Source: Methanobacteriota archaeon (lineage in GTDB: Archaea; Thermoplasmatota; Thermoplasmata; JAUWGG01). From it: 11,287 nucleotides of DNA. This document shows, in pieces, positions 1 through 6,642 of the stretch (positions are counted from its first letter, which is position 1; every line of letters begins with the position of its first letter). The notes beneath the pieces are model-generated. The model made no database searches and was not told where the DNA came from. It saw only the letters and a program-made list of their open reading frames with translations. The translations under genes were made by a program, and so were the position numbers. The stretch spans positions 1 to 11,287 of the forward strand of contig JAUWGG010000016.1 of assembly GCA_030606525.1 (NCBI GenBank). The letters are read 5' to 3'.

Positions 1-9
1 CCAAAAATC

Positions 10-24
10 GAAAGTTATTTATTA
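10..24 (+). promoter_or_regulatory. Possible TATA box for the aminotransferase gene
   Basis: The AT-rich string AAAGTTATTTATTA lies 30-45 bases before the ATG at 56. If it is a TATA box, transcription would begin near 43-48, which makes the message leaderless or nearly so. It would also place the in-frame TTG at 29 outside the transcript. The frame stays open to the left edge of the window, so this promoter is only a suggestion. Confidence 0.3.
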
Positions 25-55
25 CCCTTTGGATACTCACCTCCAAGTGATGATC

Positions 56-1144
56 ATGGACCCGTTCGAGTATGCACATAAACATTCAAATGAAATCGTA
101 TGGATGAGCCAGAACACTAATCAGCTCCCAACAACGCCTAAGGTTGACGAAGAGATCATTAAAATGTTAAGGGCAAAACAACACAACCTATACCCATATG
201 CCAAAGGTCTCTTTGGTCTGCGTGAGGCGATTATCGAGGATTTAGAGTTAGAAGGATACGAAGCGCTCGTTACAGGTGGTGCTATTGAAGCACTGTACAT
301 CCTGAACCGCGCTCTGCTCAATAAAGAAAGTAATGTTATTGCAACAGATCCAAGTTTCATGCCTATCCATCGCCAAATCAGATTATCTGGAGGAGAACCG
401 AAGGAACTTCCCATCTATAATGAACCTTGGAAGTTGGAAGCAGATAAGGCAAACGAAGCGATCGATAAGAACACCAAGATGATCTTACTTATAGATCCTC
501 TTAACCCATTGGGCTCATCATATACAAGAAATGAAGTTAAAGCGCTGTGTGAAGTAGCTGAAGATCATGATCTATATATGTTGGATGATATAACATACAG
601 AGATTTTGCTGATAGCCATACACTAACCTCAGAATTCTTGCCAGAAAAGAGCATCATCGTTTACTCGTTCTCTAAAAACTGCGGTTTAGCTGGTTTGCGT
701 ATCGGAGCCGTTCTTACTAAGCCAAAGTTAATGAAGATAATACAGAAGTATGTTGTTAATCCTCTCTCAGTGAATATACTCGCGCAAAAGGCAGCTTTAG
801 TTTCATTGAACACCAAGCATGAATGGATAAAAAATGTAGTTAGAACTTCTAGAGAGAATCAAAAACGCATAAAGGATGTGATCGATAAAATAGATGATAT
901 ATTTCTGCCGGTTTACCCATCCTATACAAATATGTTCATCATAGATATTCAAAAAACGGGAATAGATCCGATCGAGATGCAAAAGAAGCTGCTGTATGAG
1001 CATAATATCTTTGTGAGGGCTGGAAATTACGTATCAACACGATTCGGTCATAATTTCATACGTGTTTCATTTACTGTATCTCCAGAAGGGATACAAAGAT
1101 TTGTTGATACTTTTCCCGCTGTTGTAGAAGAATTAAGAAAGTAG
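56..1144 (+). CDS. PLP-dependent aminotransferase, class I/II (fold type I)
   Basis: A cytosolic transaminase of the aspartate/histidinol-phosphate aminotransferase superfamily; the amino-group donor and acceptor cannot be told from sequence. With the ATG at 56 it has 362 residues, a normal family length. Visible landmarks are the phosphate-binding stretch VTGGAIEAL (about residues 72-80), the N-P-x-G turn in DPLNPLGS (N150), the pyridine-nitrogen Asp with the following Tyr in LDDITYRDF (D177 or D178, Y181), the Schiff-base lysine K207 in YSFSKNCGLAG, and the carboxylate-binding arginine R336 in FIRVSF. The start is uncertain: TTG 29, GTG 47, ATG 50 and ATG 56 are all in frame, and the frame is open to the window edge. 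I prefer 56 because MDPFEYA resembles a normal family N-terminus and a TATA-like element precedes it. It is convergent with the FtsZ-like gene, so operon context on this side is missing. Confidence 0.85.
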   Translation: MDPFEYAHKHSNEIVWMSQNTNQLPTTPKVDEEIIKMLRAKQHNLYPYAKGLFGLREAIIEDLELEGYEALVTGGAIEALYILNRALLNKESNVIATDPSFMPIHRQIRLSGGEPKELPIYNEPWKLEADKANEAIDKNTKMILLIDPLNPLGSSYTRNEVKALCEVAEDHDLYMLDDITYRDFADSHTLTSEFLPEKSIIVYSFSKNCGLAGLRIGAVLTKPKLMKIIQKYVVNPLSVNILAQKAALVSLNTKHEWIKNVVRTSRENQKRIKDVIDKIDDIFLPVYPSYTNMFIIDIQKTGIDPIEMQKKLLYEHNIFVRAGNYVSTRFGHNFIRVSFTVSPEGIQRFVDTFPAVVEELRK

Positions 1145-1204
1145 GTTAAGTTAGTTCAATACATTCATTTAGTTCGCATACAAATATCATAGATCACATC
1201 TCAA

Positions 1205-1214
1205 CAATTTTTCC
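1205..1214 (+). terminator. Possible poly-T terminator of the aminotransferase gene
   Basis: A run of five T (1208-1212) inside an AT-rich tail about 65 bases past the stop codon, in the convergent gap 1145-1229. Archaeal RNA polymerase can terminate on short T-runs without a hairpin. Nothing else is visible in this gap. Confidence 0.25.
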
Positions 1215-1229
1215 TTAAATATAATTAAA

Positions 1230-2168
1230 TTATTTCTTGCCTAAGATCACACTTATCTTGATTTTGTATTTGAGAGTCATATCCTCCATCAGACCATACA
1301 TGATCTTTGCATCTTTATCTATCCTATTTTGGATATCTTTTACGATCTCCTCAGCATCCTTCATTATGGCATCTCCTTTAATGAATATCATTGCATTTGA
1401 TGCATCTTCTACATCCACCTTCGTTCTTAAGAATCCTATAATCTTCTCAACAGCAAGGAACTTATTTTTTTCGAAATCCTCAGCCGTTCCAATGAATAGA
1501 TTACTGCCTTTTTTCCATAAATCCTTCAAATATGGCAGATCGCTCTTAGTTACAAATTTAGATAGCGCCAAAATAGGTTCGATCATCATCTCATTTAATA
1601 TATCAAAAGCTTTTATTATTGGCGCGTTAGGAGCGATTTTTAATAGATCATCATTGGAAAAAAGGATGATGGCGTTGACCCTAGACTGCAGATATTTAAG
1701 GGATTGAGCAGCTATCTTCAATCTTATCTCACTCTCTGCCTTGAAAGGAAGGATAACAAGAGCTAAAACGATTGCCCCAGTCTTTTTACCGATTTTTGCT
1801 ACGACTTGAGAAGTGTAACTTCCAACTTGTCCGCCTAAACCGCACAGAATGAAAATCATATCCGCGCCGGATAAGGCATCTTCTATTTCTTCCTCAATTG
1901 GTGATGATGTTTTTACCAATCTATCGTTGGTCAAAGCAATAGTTTTCATTTCTTCCTTTTTAATTAAAATTTTTTCTTCAATGTCTGATAAAATGGGAGA
2001 GAAGAAATTATTGATCACGAGAGTTTCCAACCCATACTTAGTTATTTTACTAAGAGCGTTGCAGCCAGCTCCTCCACATCCAACAACCTTTATATTTATC
2101 TTTTCAGGCTTTGAGGTAGAACCGAACACCCTCACCTTAAAATCTTCTATTTCCTGAGATTCAATCAC
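1230..2168 (-). CDS. Divergent FtsZ-like protein with degenerate GTPase motifs
   Basis: A 312-residue protein of the FtsZ/tubulin superfamily. The N-terminal nucleotide-binding strand and loop IKVVGCGGAGCNAL (26-39) match the FtsZ pattern well. DMIFILCGLGG (103-113) and GAIVLALVILPFKAE (131-145) also follow FtsZ. VNAIILFSNDDLL (164-176) corresponds to the VDTLIVIPNDKL region, and the C-terminal part (260-309) follows the FtsZ activation domain. Two functional elements are altered. The tubulin signature GGGTGTG reads GGQVGSY at 112-118, and the T7 synergy loop NxDxxD reads KSDLPYL at 208-214, so the second Asp is lost. There is no C-terminal tail of the kind that binds division partners. GTP hydrolysis and treadmilling are therefore doubtful; GTP binding without hydrolysis, or a structural or regulatory role, is more likely (inference). 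The GTG start is the only one that keeps the nucleotide-binding loop. It is divergent from mre11. Confidence 0.8.
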   Translation of the reverse strand: MIESQEIEDFKVRVFGSTSKPEKINIKVVGCGGAGCNALSKITKYGLETLVINNFFSPILSDIEEKILIKKEEMKTIALTNDRLVKTSSPIEEEIEDALSGADMIFILCGLGGQVGSYTSQVVAKIGKKTGAIVLALVILPFKAESEIRLKIAAQSLKYLQSRVNAIILFSNDDLLKIAPNAPIIKAFDILNEMMIEPILALSKFVTKSDLPYLKDLWKKGSNLFIGTAEDFEKNKFLAVEKIIGFLRTKVDVEDASNAMIFIKGDAIMKDAEEIVKDIQNRIDKDAKIMYGLMEDMTLKYKIKISVILGKK

Positions 2169-2197
2169 TTATACAACCAAAAGGATAACGACTTTAA

Positions 2198-2211
2198 TGA
2201 ATAAAATTTTT
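2198..2211 (-). promoter_or_regulatory. Possible TATA box for the FtsZ-like gene
   Basis: Read on the minus strand, AAAAATTTTATTCA precedes the GTG start by about 30-43 bases. That spacing predicts initiation close to 2176-2180 and a leader of about ten bases. No clear Shine-Dalgarno site precedes the GTG, which fits a near-leaderless message. Confidence 0.3.
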
Positions 2212-2240
2212 GGCAGTATTTTCATCTACCTCACATCAAC

Positions 2241-2253
2241 ATTTAAGTAATTA
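2241..2253 (+). promoter_or_regulatory. Possible TATA box for mre11-rad50
   Basis: ATTTAAGTAATTA lies on the plus strand in the 120-base divergent gap. Standard archaeal spacing puts the transcription start near 2270-2276, just ahead of the G-rich ribosome-binding site at 2277-2281. This fits a start codon near 2282-2290 and argues against one much further upstream. Confidence 0.4.
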
Positions 2254-2276
2254 CAAAGTATTTGGGTCAGTTGTGC

Positions 2277-2281
2277 GGGGG
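2277..2281 (+). promoter_or_regulatory. Ribosome-binding site suggesting a CTG start for mre11
   Basis: GGGGG can pair with the CCUCC of the 16S 3' end with one G-U wobble. It ends eight bases before the in-frame CTG at 2290, a good spacing. There is no ATG, GTG or TTG in this frame between the stop at 2248-2250 and the GTG at 2317. Confidence 0.4.
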
Positions 2282-2289
2282 ATGGCAAG

Positions 2290-3489
2290 CTGGGGAAGGT
2301 AGTAGTTGTTGGAGATGTGCATGAAGGGATAAACTTTGGATATAGGGTAGATGCTGCAACTGGTATCTCAGATAGAGCTTTGGATCTACACAATAATTTT
2401 GCTAAAGCTGCTCGATATGCAATAGAAAATAACGCCGCTCTTTTCATCATACTTGGCGATTTGTTCGATAGAACCCATGTAAGTCCAACATTCAGGGAAT
2501 TGGTTAGAAAGGATGTTATTGAGCCGTTAGGAAATAGCAAAATAAAAGTTTGGATGATCGCAGGCAATCACGATCAGCCCCACAGCTCCGCCAAATCTAC
2601 ATCGCTGGATGATTATAGAGGTTATGAACATGTCGAGGTCTTTAGAAAACCTGCTGTTGAAGAGATACAGTTAAACAAAAAGAGCATAGGCTGCATCATC
2701 ATGCCTTATCTACATCCAGAGCAGATAGTGAAACTCGTGCAAAAAAAAGAGAACAAGGAAGTAGGGAAAGAAGACTGGTACGCGCTTGGAAGAAAGCTAA
2801 TAAAAGAGTGGATGAAAAGGAGAACAGAAGAGTTGGACACCGACTTAAAGATACTATTTGCCCATTATTATGTAGAAGGAGCCAAATTGAGGGAAACAGC
2901 GCATCCTGAGGTTTTGCCTGGTGAGTTTTCATTTACTCGTGATATGATTCCCAAAGAGCTGAACTTAGCGGTTTTTGGTCATATTCATCTGCACCAAAGC
3001 TTGATCGGTGAACCCGAGGTTGTTTATACAGGTGCTATTGAGCGCATCGATTGGGGTGAACGGGAAGACGAAAAAGGTTTTTTGATTATCGATCCGGATT
3101 TTCCAGAATTATGGAATTTTGAACCACTGCCTACTAGAGAAATGATCAAGATAAATGTTGATATCACAGATACTCAAAATCCCACAAAGGAGATACTAGA
3201 GAGCATACCTGTTGATATAAAAGAAAAGATGATCCGATTAGAAATTAGAGTGAACGAAGGAGTAAGAAAAAAAATTGAGGAATATAAAATAAGTGAGAGG
3301 CTGAAGGCGGCATTCCATTATGAAGTGAAATGGAAGGAAGAGATCGAAGGAAAAACAGGATTTGCTGAATTTACAATGAATCCCTTAGAACTCTTTGAAA
3401 GCTTTATTGAGACAAATTACTCAACTCATGCAAAACAAAAAGAGATCTTGAAAGAAGGTGGAGAGATCCTTAGGGAGGTTTTATCTTGA
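2290..3489 (+). CDS. mre11: Mre11 DNA double-strand-break repair nuclease
   Basis: A Mn-dependent 3'-5' exo/endonuclease that works with Rad50 to process broken DNA ends. All five phosphodiesterase motifs of the calcineurin-like fold are visible. Numbered from CTG 2290 they are GDVHEG (D9, H11), LGDLFDRT (D57), AGNHD (N93, H94), FAHYY (H192) and FGHIHLHQ (H231, H233). The capping domain and a charged C-terminal Rad50-binding segment follow, for about 399 residues in all, a usual archaeal length. The start is abnormal: the first ATG/GTG/TTG in frame is GTG 2317, which falls after the motif I Asp and would remove the first beta strand. CTG 2290 gives the normal spacing of about eight residues before that Asp and has a G-rich ribosome-binding site. 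The alternative is a one-base loss in the G run at 2292-2295, which would restore ATG 2282. The stop overlaps the rad50 start (TTGA), so the two are translationally coupled. Confidence 0.93.
   Translation: MGKVVVVGDVHEGINFGYRVDAATGISDRALDLHNNFAKAARYAIENNAALFIILGDLFDRTHVSPTFRELVRKDVIEPLGNSKIKVWMIAGNHDQPHSSAKSTSLDDYRGYEHVEVFRKPAVEEIQLNKKSIGCIIMPYLHPEQIVKLVQKKENKEVGKEDWYALGRKLIKEWMKRRTEELDTDLKILFAHYYVEGAKLRETAHPEVLPGEFSFTRDMIPKELNLAVFGHIHLHQSLIGEPEVVYTGAIERIDWGEREDEKGFLIIDPDFPELWNFEPLPTREMIKINVDITDTQNPTKEILESIPVDIKEKMIRLEIRVNEGVRKKIEEYKISERLKAAFHYEVKWKEEIEGKTGFAEFTMNPLELFESFIETNYSTHAKQKEILKEGGEILREVLS
3472..3479 (+). promoter_or_regulatory. Strong Shine-Dalgarno site fixing the rad50 TTG start
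   Basis: AGGGAGGT sits six bases before the TTG at 3486. This near-perfect match to the archaeal anti-Shine-Dalgarno is why I accept the rare TTG start rather than the in-frame ATG at 3552, which has no comparable site. Confidence 0.6.
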
Positions 3490-5912
3490 AAACCCTTGAA
3501 TCTTTTGCGAAAGCGAAAATTGAAAAAGATGCGCCTTCAATTGGGATCGAAATGCAAAGCATTGCAGATGGGTTCGTGATCGATGATATTGAGCTTAAAG
3601 ATTTCATGCGCTACACAGGTAAGAGCGATCCCATAACCTTTCCCCAAAAACTCACTGTTATAACTGGTAAAACCGGTGCAGGAAAAACATCTATTCTGGA
3701 TGCCATTACTTATGCATTGTACAACAAAAGCTCGAGGACCGACATTCAAGCAGTAAAAACATCAGATATCTGCAAGGCAGGGGGATATGTAAAGTTATCA
3801 TTCTTTCAAAGGAATAAGAGGTATGAGGTTAAGAGAGGATTTGCCGCAAATAGATCGCCTTATCTAACCCTGAAAGAGAATGAGGATCTTGTTGAAGGGA
3901 ATATTAGACAATTAGATGAGATCATTAGAGAGACTATTGGTTTGGATTACGATGGTTTTCGCAACTCTACCTTCATAAGACAGGAAGAAATGAGGGCTTT
4001 AGGTGCTGCAAGAGGTGCTGATAGATTGGAAATATTTCAAAAATTATTCAGACTGGAGGTTTTTGAGAAAGCACATAGGATGGCTGAAAGGAAGTTGAAA
4101 GACAACGAGTTCAAGATAAAACAAGGAGAGGAAGGTATCAGGGTAAGGGAAGAGCAAACCAAAAAATTGGGTGATGTTAAAGAAGAAGTTGGAAAAGTCC
4201 AAATAGATTTGAAAAAGGCAAACGAGGAAGTAAATGAACTGATGAAAGTCATTGCTCAAAAAGGAAAGAAATTCGATAAGCTTGTCAAGGAACACGAGGA
4301 TTTCATAAGGATGCAAGCTAAGATATTAGGATTGAAAAAAGAGAGGGAAAGGATTAGAAATAGATTAGAAAACGCGAAAGCAGAAGAAAATAAGGTGAAA
4401 ATTTTCAAAGAAAAACTTTCGCTGCTCGAGAAAGAAATGAAGGATTATGAAGAAAGAAGGAGTGAATACGAAGGACTTAAAGAAAAAGAACAGAGAAATC
4501 AAAGCTTGAAAAGAGAAAAGCAAATTTACGATGAGCAAAAGGAAAAAGAGATAAAGGAATATAAAGAAACAAGGGAATTGCTTAAAAAAAGGATAGAAAG
4601 AGAGGAGGGGCGCATCAGTGCATTATCCACGGAGATCGATAAAGAGCAGGCATTTGGTTTATTGAGGAAAGAAGGAAGACTTTTTGAACGAATAGAAAGG
4701 ATAGAAAAGGAAGTAAAATGGTTGGCTGAAAGGGAGGATATCGTGGAAGAGATCAAGAAAGAGAGGATCTTTTCTGAAGAAGAATTAAAGGAAGTATCTG
4801 CTAAAACCAAGGCGATCGATGTTGATTCTTTCGTCTTGTCTGAAATTAGGAAGAATATCGCGCAAATTAAAAAAGATATAGAAGAGAAAGGAATAGATTA
4901 CAGAAATAAAATGCATGAATTAAAAGTAAAATTGAATGACGTTCATGAAAGGATCAAAGAGATCGGTTTCAGGGAAAATGAAGAAAGGAAACTTAATTCC
5001 CTAAAAACATTGCTAATTAAAAAACAAAAGCAAAAAGAAGAACTTGAGAAAGTGCGAAAGGAGTTGGAATCCAAAGGTGATGTTTCTAAGCTTATTGAGG
5101 ATTTAACTAAGCAGTTAGATGAAAGAGAGAAAGAGCTTAAGAAATTGGAACGGTCACTGCAGAGATTGAAGAAAGAAGAGGAAAAATATTTGAAGGTGAA
5201 GGAGGAATTGGATAAACTTAAAGATGGGAAAATAGAAAGAGAGAAAGAGATTCATGGTAAACGAATCGAGATAAAGAATTTAAGAGAACATATAAAAGAA
5301 TTGGAGGAAGTAAAGGAGCGCATAAAGGAAGTGGAGAAAGAACTTAGAGGATTGCGGGATATGAACGAGGTTTATTCTCTACTTAAAGAGCAGGTTTTTC
5401 ATAAGAAGGGAATAGTGATGTACGCCATAAATCAATTATTGCCGCAATTGGAAATTGAGACAAGCCAGAATCTAGCGGATCTAACTGATGGTAGATTTAG
5501 TAAAGTAATATTGGAATCGTACATGGAGAACAACCGCTATGGCATAAGGATATTGGTCGAAGGAGCCGATAAAAGAAGGCATGATGTGCAGGAGTTCAGC
5601 GGTGGTGAGAGAACGCAGATAAATGCTGCGCTGCGGTTTGCAATAGCAAAACAATTAGCTGGTTTACCACAAGTCGGTCGAACATTTGGGCGAATGAAAA
5701 CGCTGTTCATCGATGAAGGCGATCTGGGTTCTCTGGATACAGAAAGCAGCAGGCAGTTGTTCGTTCAAAAACTATTCGACATGTCTAGATTCTTCGATAA
5801 GGTGATACTCATAACGCATCTAAGCGATGTTGCAGAACAATTCCCAGGAAAGATCAATGTTTATATGACAGATGAGCAGGAATCAAGGATACAGGTTGAT
5901 GGGATGAGATAA
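3486..5912 (+). CDS. rad50: Rad50 ATPase, short form without a zinc hook
   Basis: The SMC-like ABC ATPase partner of Mre11, which binds DNA ends and regulates nuclease access by ATP-driven dimerisation. Its 808 residues run in order: a roughly 30-residue N-terminal extension, strand FVIDDIELKDF, Walker A GKTGAGKTS (61-69), Q-loop FIRQEEM (Q166), a long Lys/Glu-rich coiled coil (about 180-640), ABC signature FSGGE (704-708), Walker B TLFIDE (D743, E744), D-loop GSLD (748-751) and H-loop ITHLSD (H778). All ATPase elements are present, so it should be active. Two oddities stand out. The only cysteine is C96, in the N-terminal ATPase half, so the CxxC zinc hook at the coiled-coil apex is absent. 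The segment after Walker B reads EGDLGSLD instead of the common EPTxxLD. The TTG start overlaps the mre11 stop and is backed by a strong ribosome-binding site. It forms an operon with mre11. Confidence 0.93.
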   Translation: MKTLESFAKAKIEKDAPSIGIEMQSIADGFVIDDIELKDFMRYTGKSDPITFPQKLTVITGKTGAGKTSILDAITYALYNKSSRTDIQAVKTSDICKAGGYVKLSFFQRNKRYEVKRGFAANRSPYLTLKENEDLVEGNIRQLDEIIRETIGLDYDGFRNSTFIRQEEMRALGAARGADRLEIFQKLFRLEVFEKAHRMAERKLKDNEFKIKQGEEGIRVREEQTKKLGDVKEEVGKVQIDLKKANEEVNELMKVIAQKGKKFDKLVKEHEDFIRMQAKILGLKKERERIRNRLENAKAEENKVKIFKEKLSLLEKEMKDYEERRSEYEGLKEKEQRNQSLKREKQIYDEQKEKEIKEYKETRELLKKRIEREEGRISALSTEIDKEQAFGLLRKEGRLFERIERIEKEVKWLAEREDIVEEIKKERIFSEEELKEVSAKTKAIDVDSFVLSEIRKNIAQIKKDIEEKGIDYRNKMHELKVKLNDVHERIKEIGFRENEERKLNSLKTLLIKKQKQKEELEKVRKELESKGDVSKLIEDLTKQLDEREKELKKLERSLQRLKKEEEKYLKVKEELDKLKDGKIEREKEIHGKRIEIKNLREHIKELEEVKERIKEVEKELRGLRDMNEVYSLLKEQVFHKKGIVMYAINQLLPQLEIETSQNLADLTDGRFSKVILESYMENNRYGIRILVEGADKRRHDVQEFSGGERTQINAALRFAIAKQLAGLPQVGRTFGRMKTLFIDEGDLGSLDTESSRQLFVQKLFDMSRFFDKVILITHLSDVAEQFPGKINVYMTDEQESRIQVDGMR

Positions 5913-5932
5913 GACGGATTCAGAACATTGAA

Positions 5933-5954
5933 ACAAAATCTATCAGCATTTTGT
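5933..5954 (+). terminator. Weak stem-loop after rad50
   Basis: ACAAAAT and ATTTTGT form a 7-bp AT-rich stem with an 8-base loop, 21 bases past the rad50 stop. It could mark the 3' end of the mre11-rad50 message, but the stem is weak and no T-run follows. Confidence 0.2.
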
Positions 5955-5965
5955 AAAGAAATTGG

Positions 5966-5983
5966 CGAAAAGATTATATATTA
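5966..5983 (+). promoter_or_regulatory. Strong archaeal BRE/TATA promoter for the MNT-HEPN cassette
   Basis: CGAAAAG followed by ATTATATATTA is the clearest TFB/TBP-type promoter in the window. Normal spacing predicts initiation near 6002-6006, inside the palindrome at 5993-6012. It gives the MNT-HEPN pair transcription separate from mre11-rad50. Confidence 0.6.
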
Positions 5984-5992
5984 TTAGTCCTA

Positions 5993-6012
5993 TAAAGGCT
6001 ATATAGTCTTTA
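5993..6012 (+). repeat. 20-bp imperfect palindrome, candidate operator
   Basis: TAAAGGCTAT / ATAGTCTTTA is symmetric apart from one base pair (5998/6007). It lies just downstream of the TATA box, across the expected transcription start, and ends nine bases before the ATG. A dimeric winged-helix protein bound here would block transcription. The first gene of the cassette encodes such a domain, so autorepression is a natural but untested reading. Confidence 0.45.
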
Positions 6013-6021
6013 AAAGGCGAG

Positions 6022-6642
6022 ATGTTTACGATGATAATTAATCTAAATGTAACAGGAAAGAATGTTGAAAACGTATTTCGATACGCTGTAGCTAGAGATA
6101 TCTTGTTGTTTTTGGGAAAAAATCGCTATAAACAATTTACAATATCAGATATCGCAAGGAATCTAGACATAAGACCTAACACTGGTAATTTGAGAAGAGC
6201 GCTGCAAGCGCTAGTTTTGGCTGGATTGTTGGATGAAAAGAAAGAAGGCAGAGGCAAATTTTTAAAGATTAAAGAGGATGTTATTCTCTATCCTGAAGAT
6301 CCTTATGTTCAGATTCGCCAAGTTGAATTTCGTGAGGTAGTTAGGGATATTGTGGAAAAAGTAAAAAGAGACAGAAGGGTAGTGAAAGTAATTCTGTTTG
6401 GTGGTGTTGCAAGAGGGACCGCAGATAGAATGAGTGATATAGACTTTCTTGTTGTGAGTAAGGATGTGATGGTGATTGAAACCAAAACATCAAAAATTGC
6501 TCACAACTGCAGAACTGGAAAGATGTTTGATGAAAGATACGGTATAAGTTTCAGGGTGATAGATGTCGAAGAATTAAAAAAACCTCGTGGATTTGTTAAA
6601 GATGCGCTTCTCGAGGGTATAGTATTATATGAGAGGGATTAA
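6022..6642 (+). CDS. Winged-helix domain fused to a minimal nucleotidyltransferase (MNT)
   Basis: A 206-residue two-domain protein. Residues 20-85 form a winged helix with DILLFL, a recognition-helix region ISDIARNLDIRPNTGNLRRALQ and LVLAGLL followed by a basic wing; this part of the chain is expected to bind DNA. Residues 105-205 match the polymerase-beta-like MNT fold: VILFGGVARGTADRMSDIDFLV (123-144) contains the G-G-x(3)-G and D-x-D motifs (G127, G128, D139, D141). The third catalytic acidic residue, expected on the strand GISFRVI (174-180), is not obvious, so activity is uncertain. Known MNT proteins act as antitoxins that adenylylate a HEPN partner, and this gene abuts a HEPN-like gene with no gap. 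It has its own strong promoter and a palindrome that may be its operator. Start ATG 6022 is favoured; ATG 6031 is an alternative. Autoregulation is inference. Confidence 0.75.
   Translation: MFTMIINLNVTGKNVENVFRYAVARDILLFLGKNRYKQFTISDIARNLDIRPNTGNLRRALQALVLAGLLDEKKEGRGKFLKIKEDVILYPEDPYVQIRQVEFREVVRDIVEKVKRDRRVVKVILFGGVARGTADRMSDIDFLVVSKDVMVIETKTSKIAHNCRTGKMFDERYGISFRVIDVEELKKPRGFVKDALLEGIVLYERD

Noticed and set aside
1237..1707. Open frame of 156 codons on the plus strand opposite the FtsZ-like gene
   Set aside because: The opposite strand encodes a protein with clear FtsZ motifs over the same span; this frame yields a compositionally odd product with no recognisable motif.
2317..2319. GTG 2317 as the true mre11 start
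   Set aside because: It would remove the first beta strand and the motif I Asp, although every other metal-binding motif is intact.
4037..4810. Several minus-strand open frames inside rad50
   Set aside because: They arise from the Lys/Glu-rich coiled coil, whose antisense reads as Phe/Ser/Leu-rich sequence. They have no promoter or ribosome-binding site and conflict with a well-supported gene.
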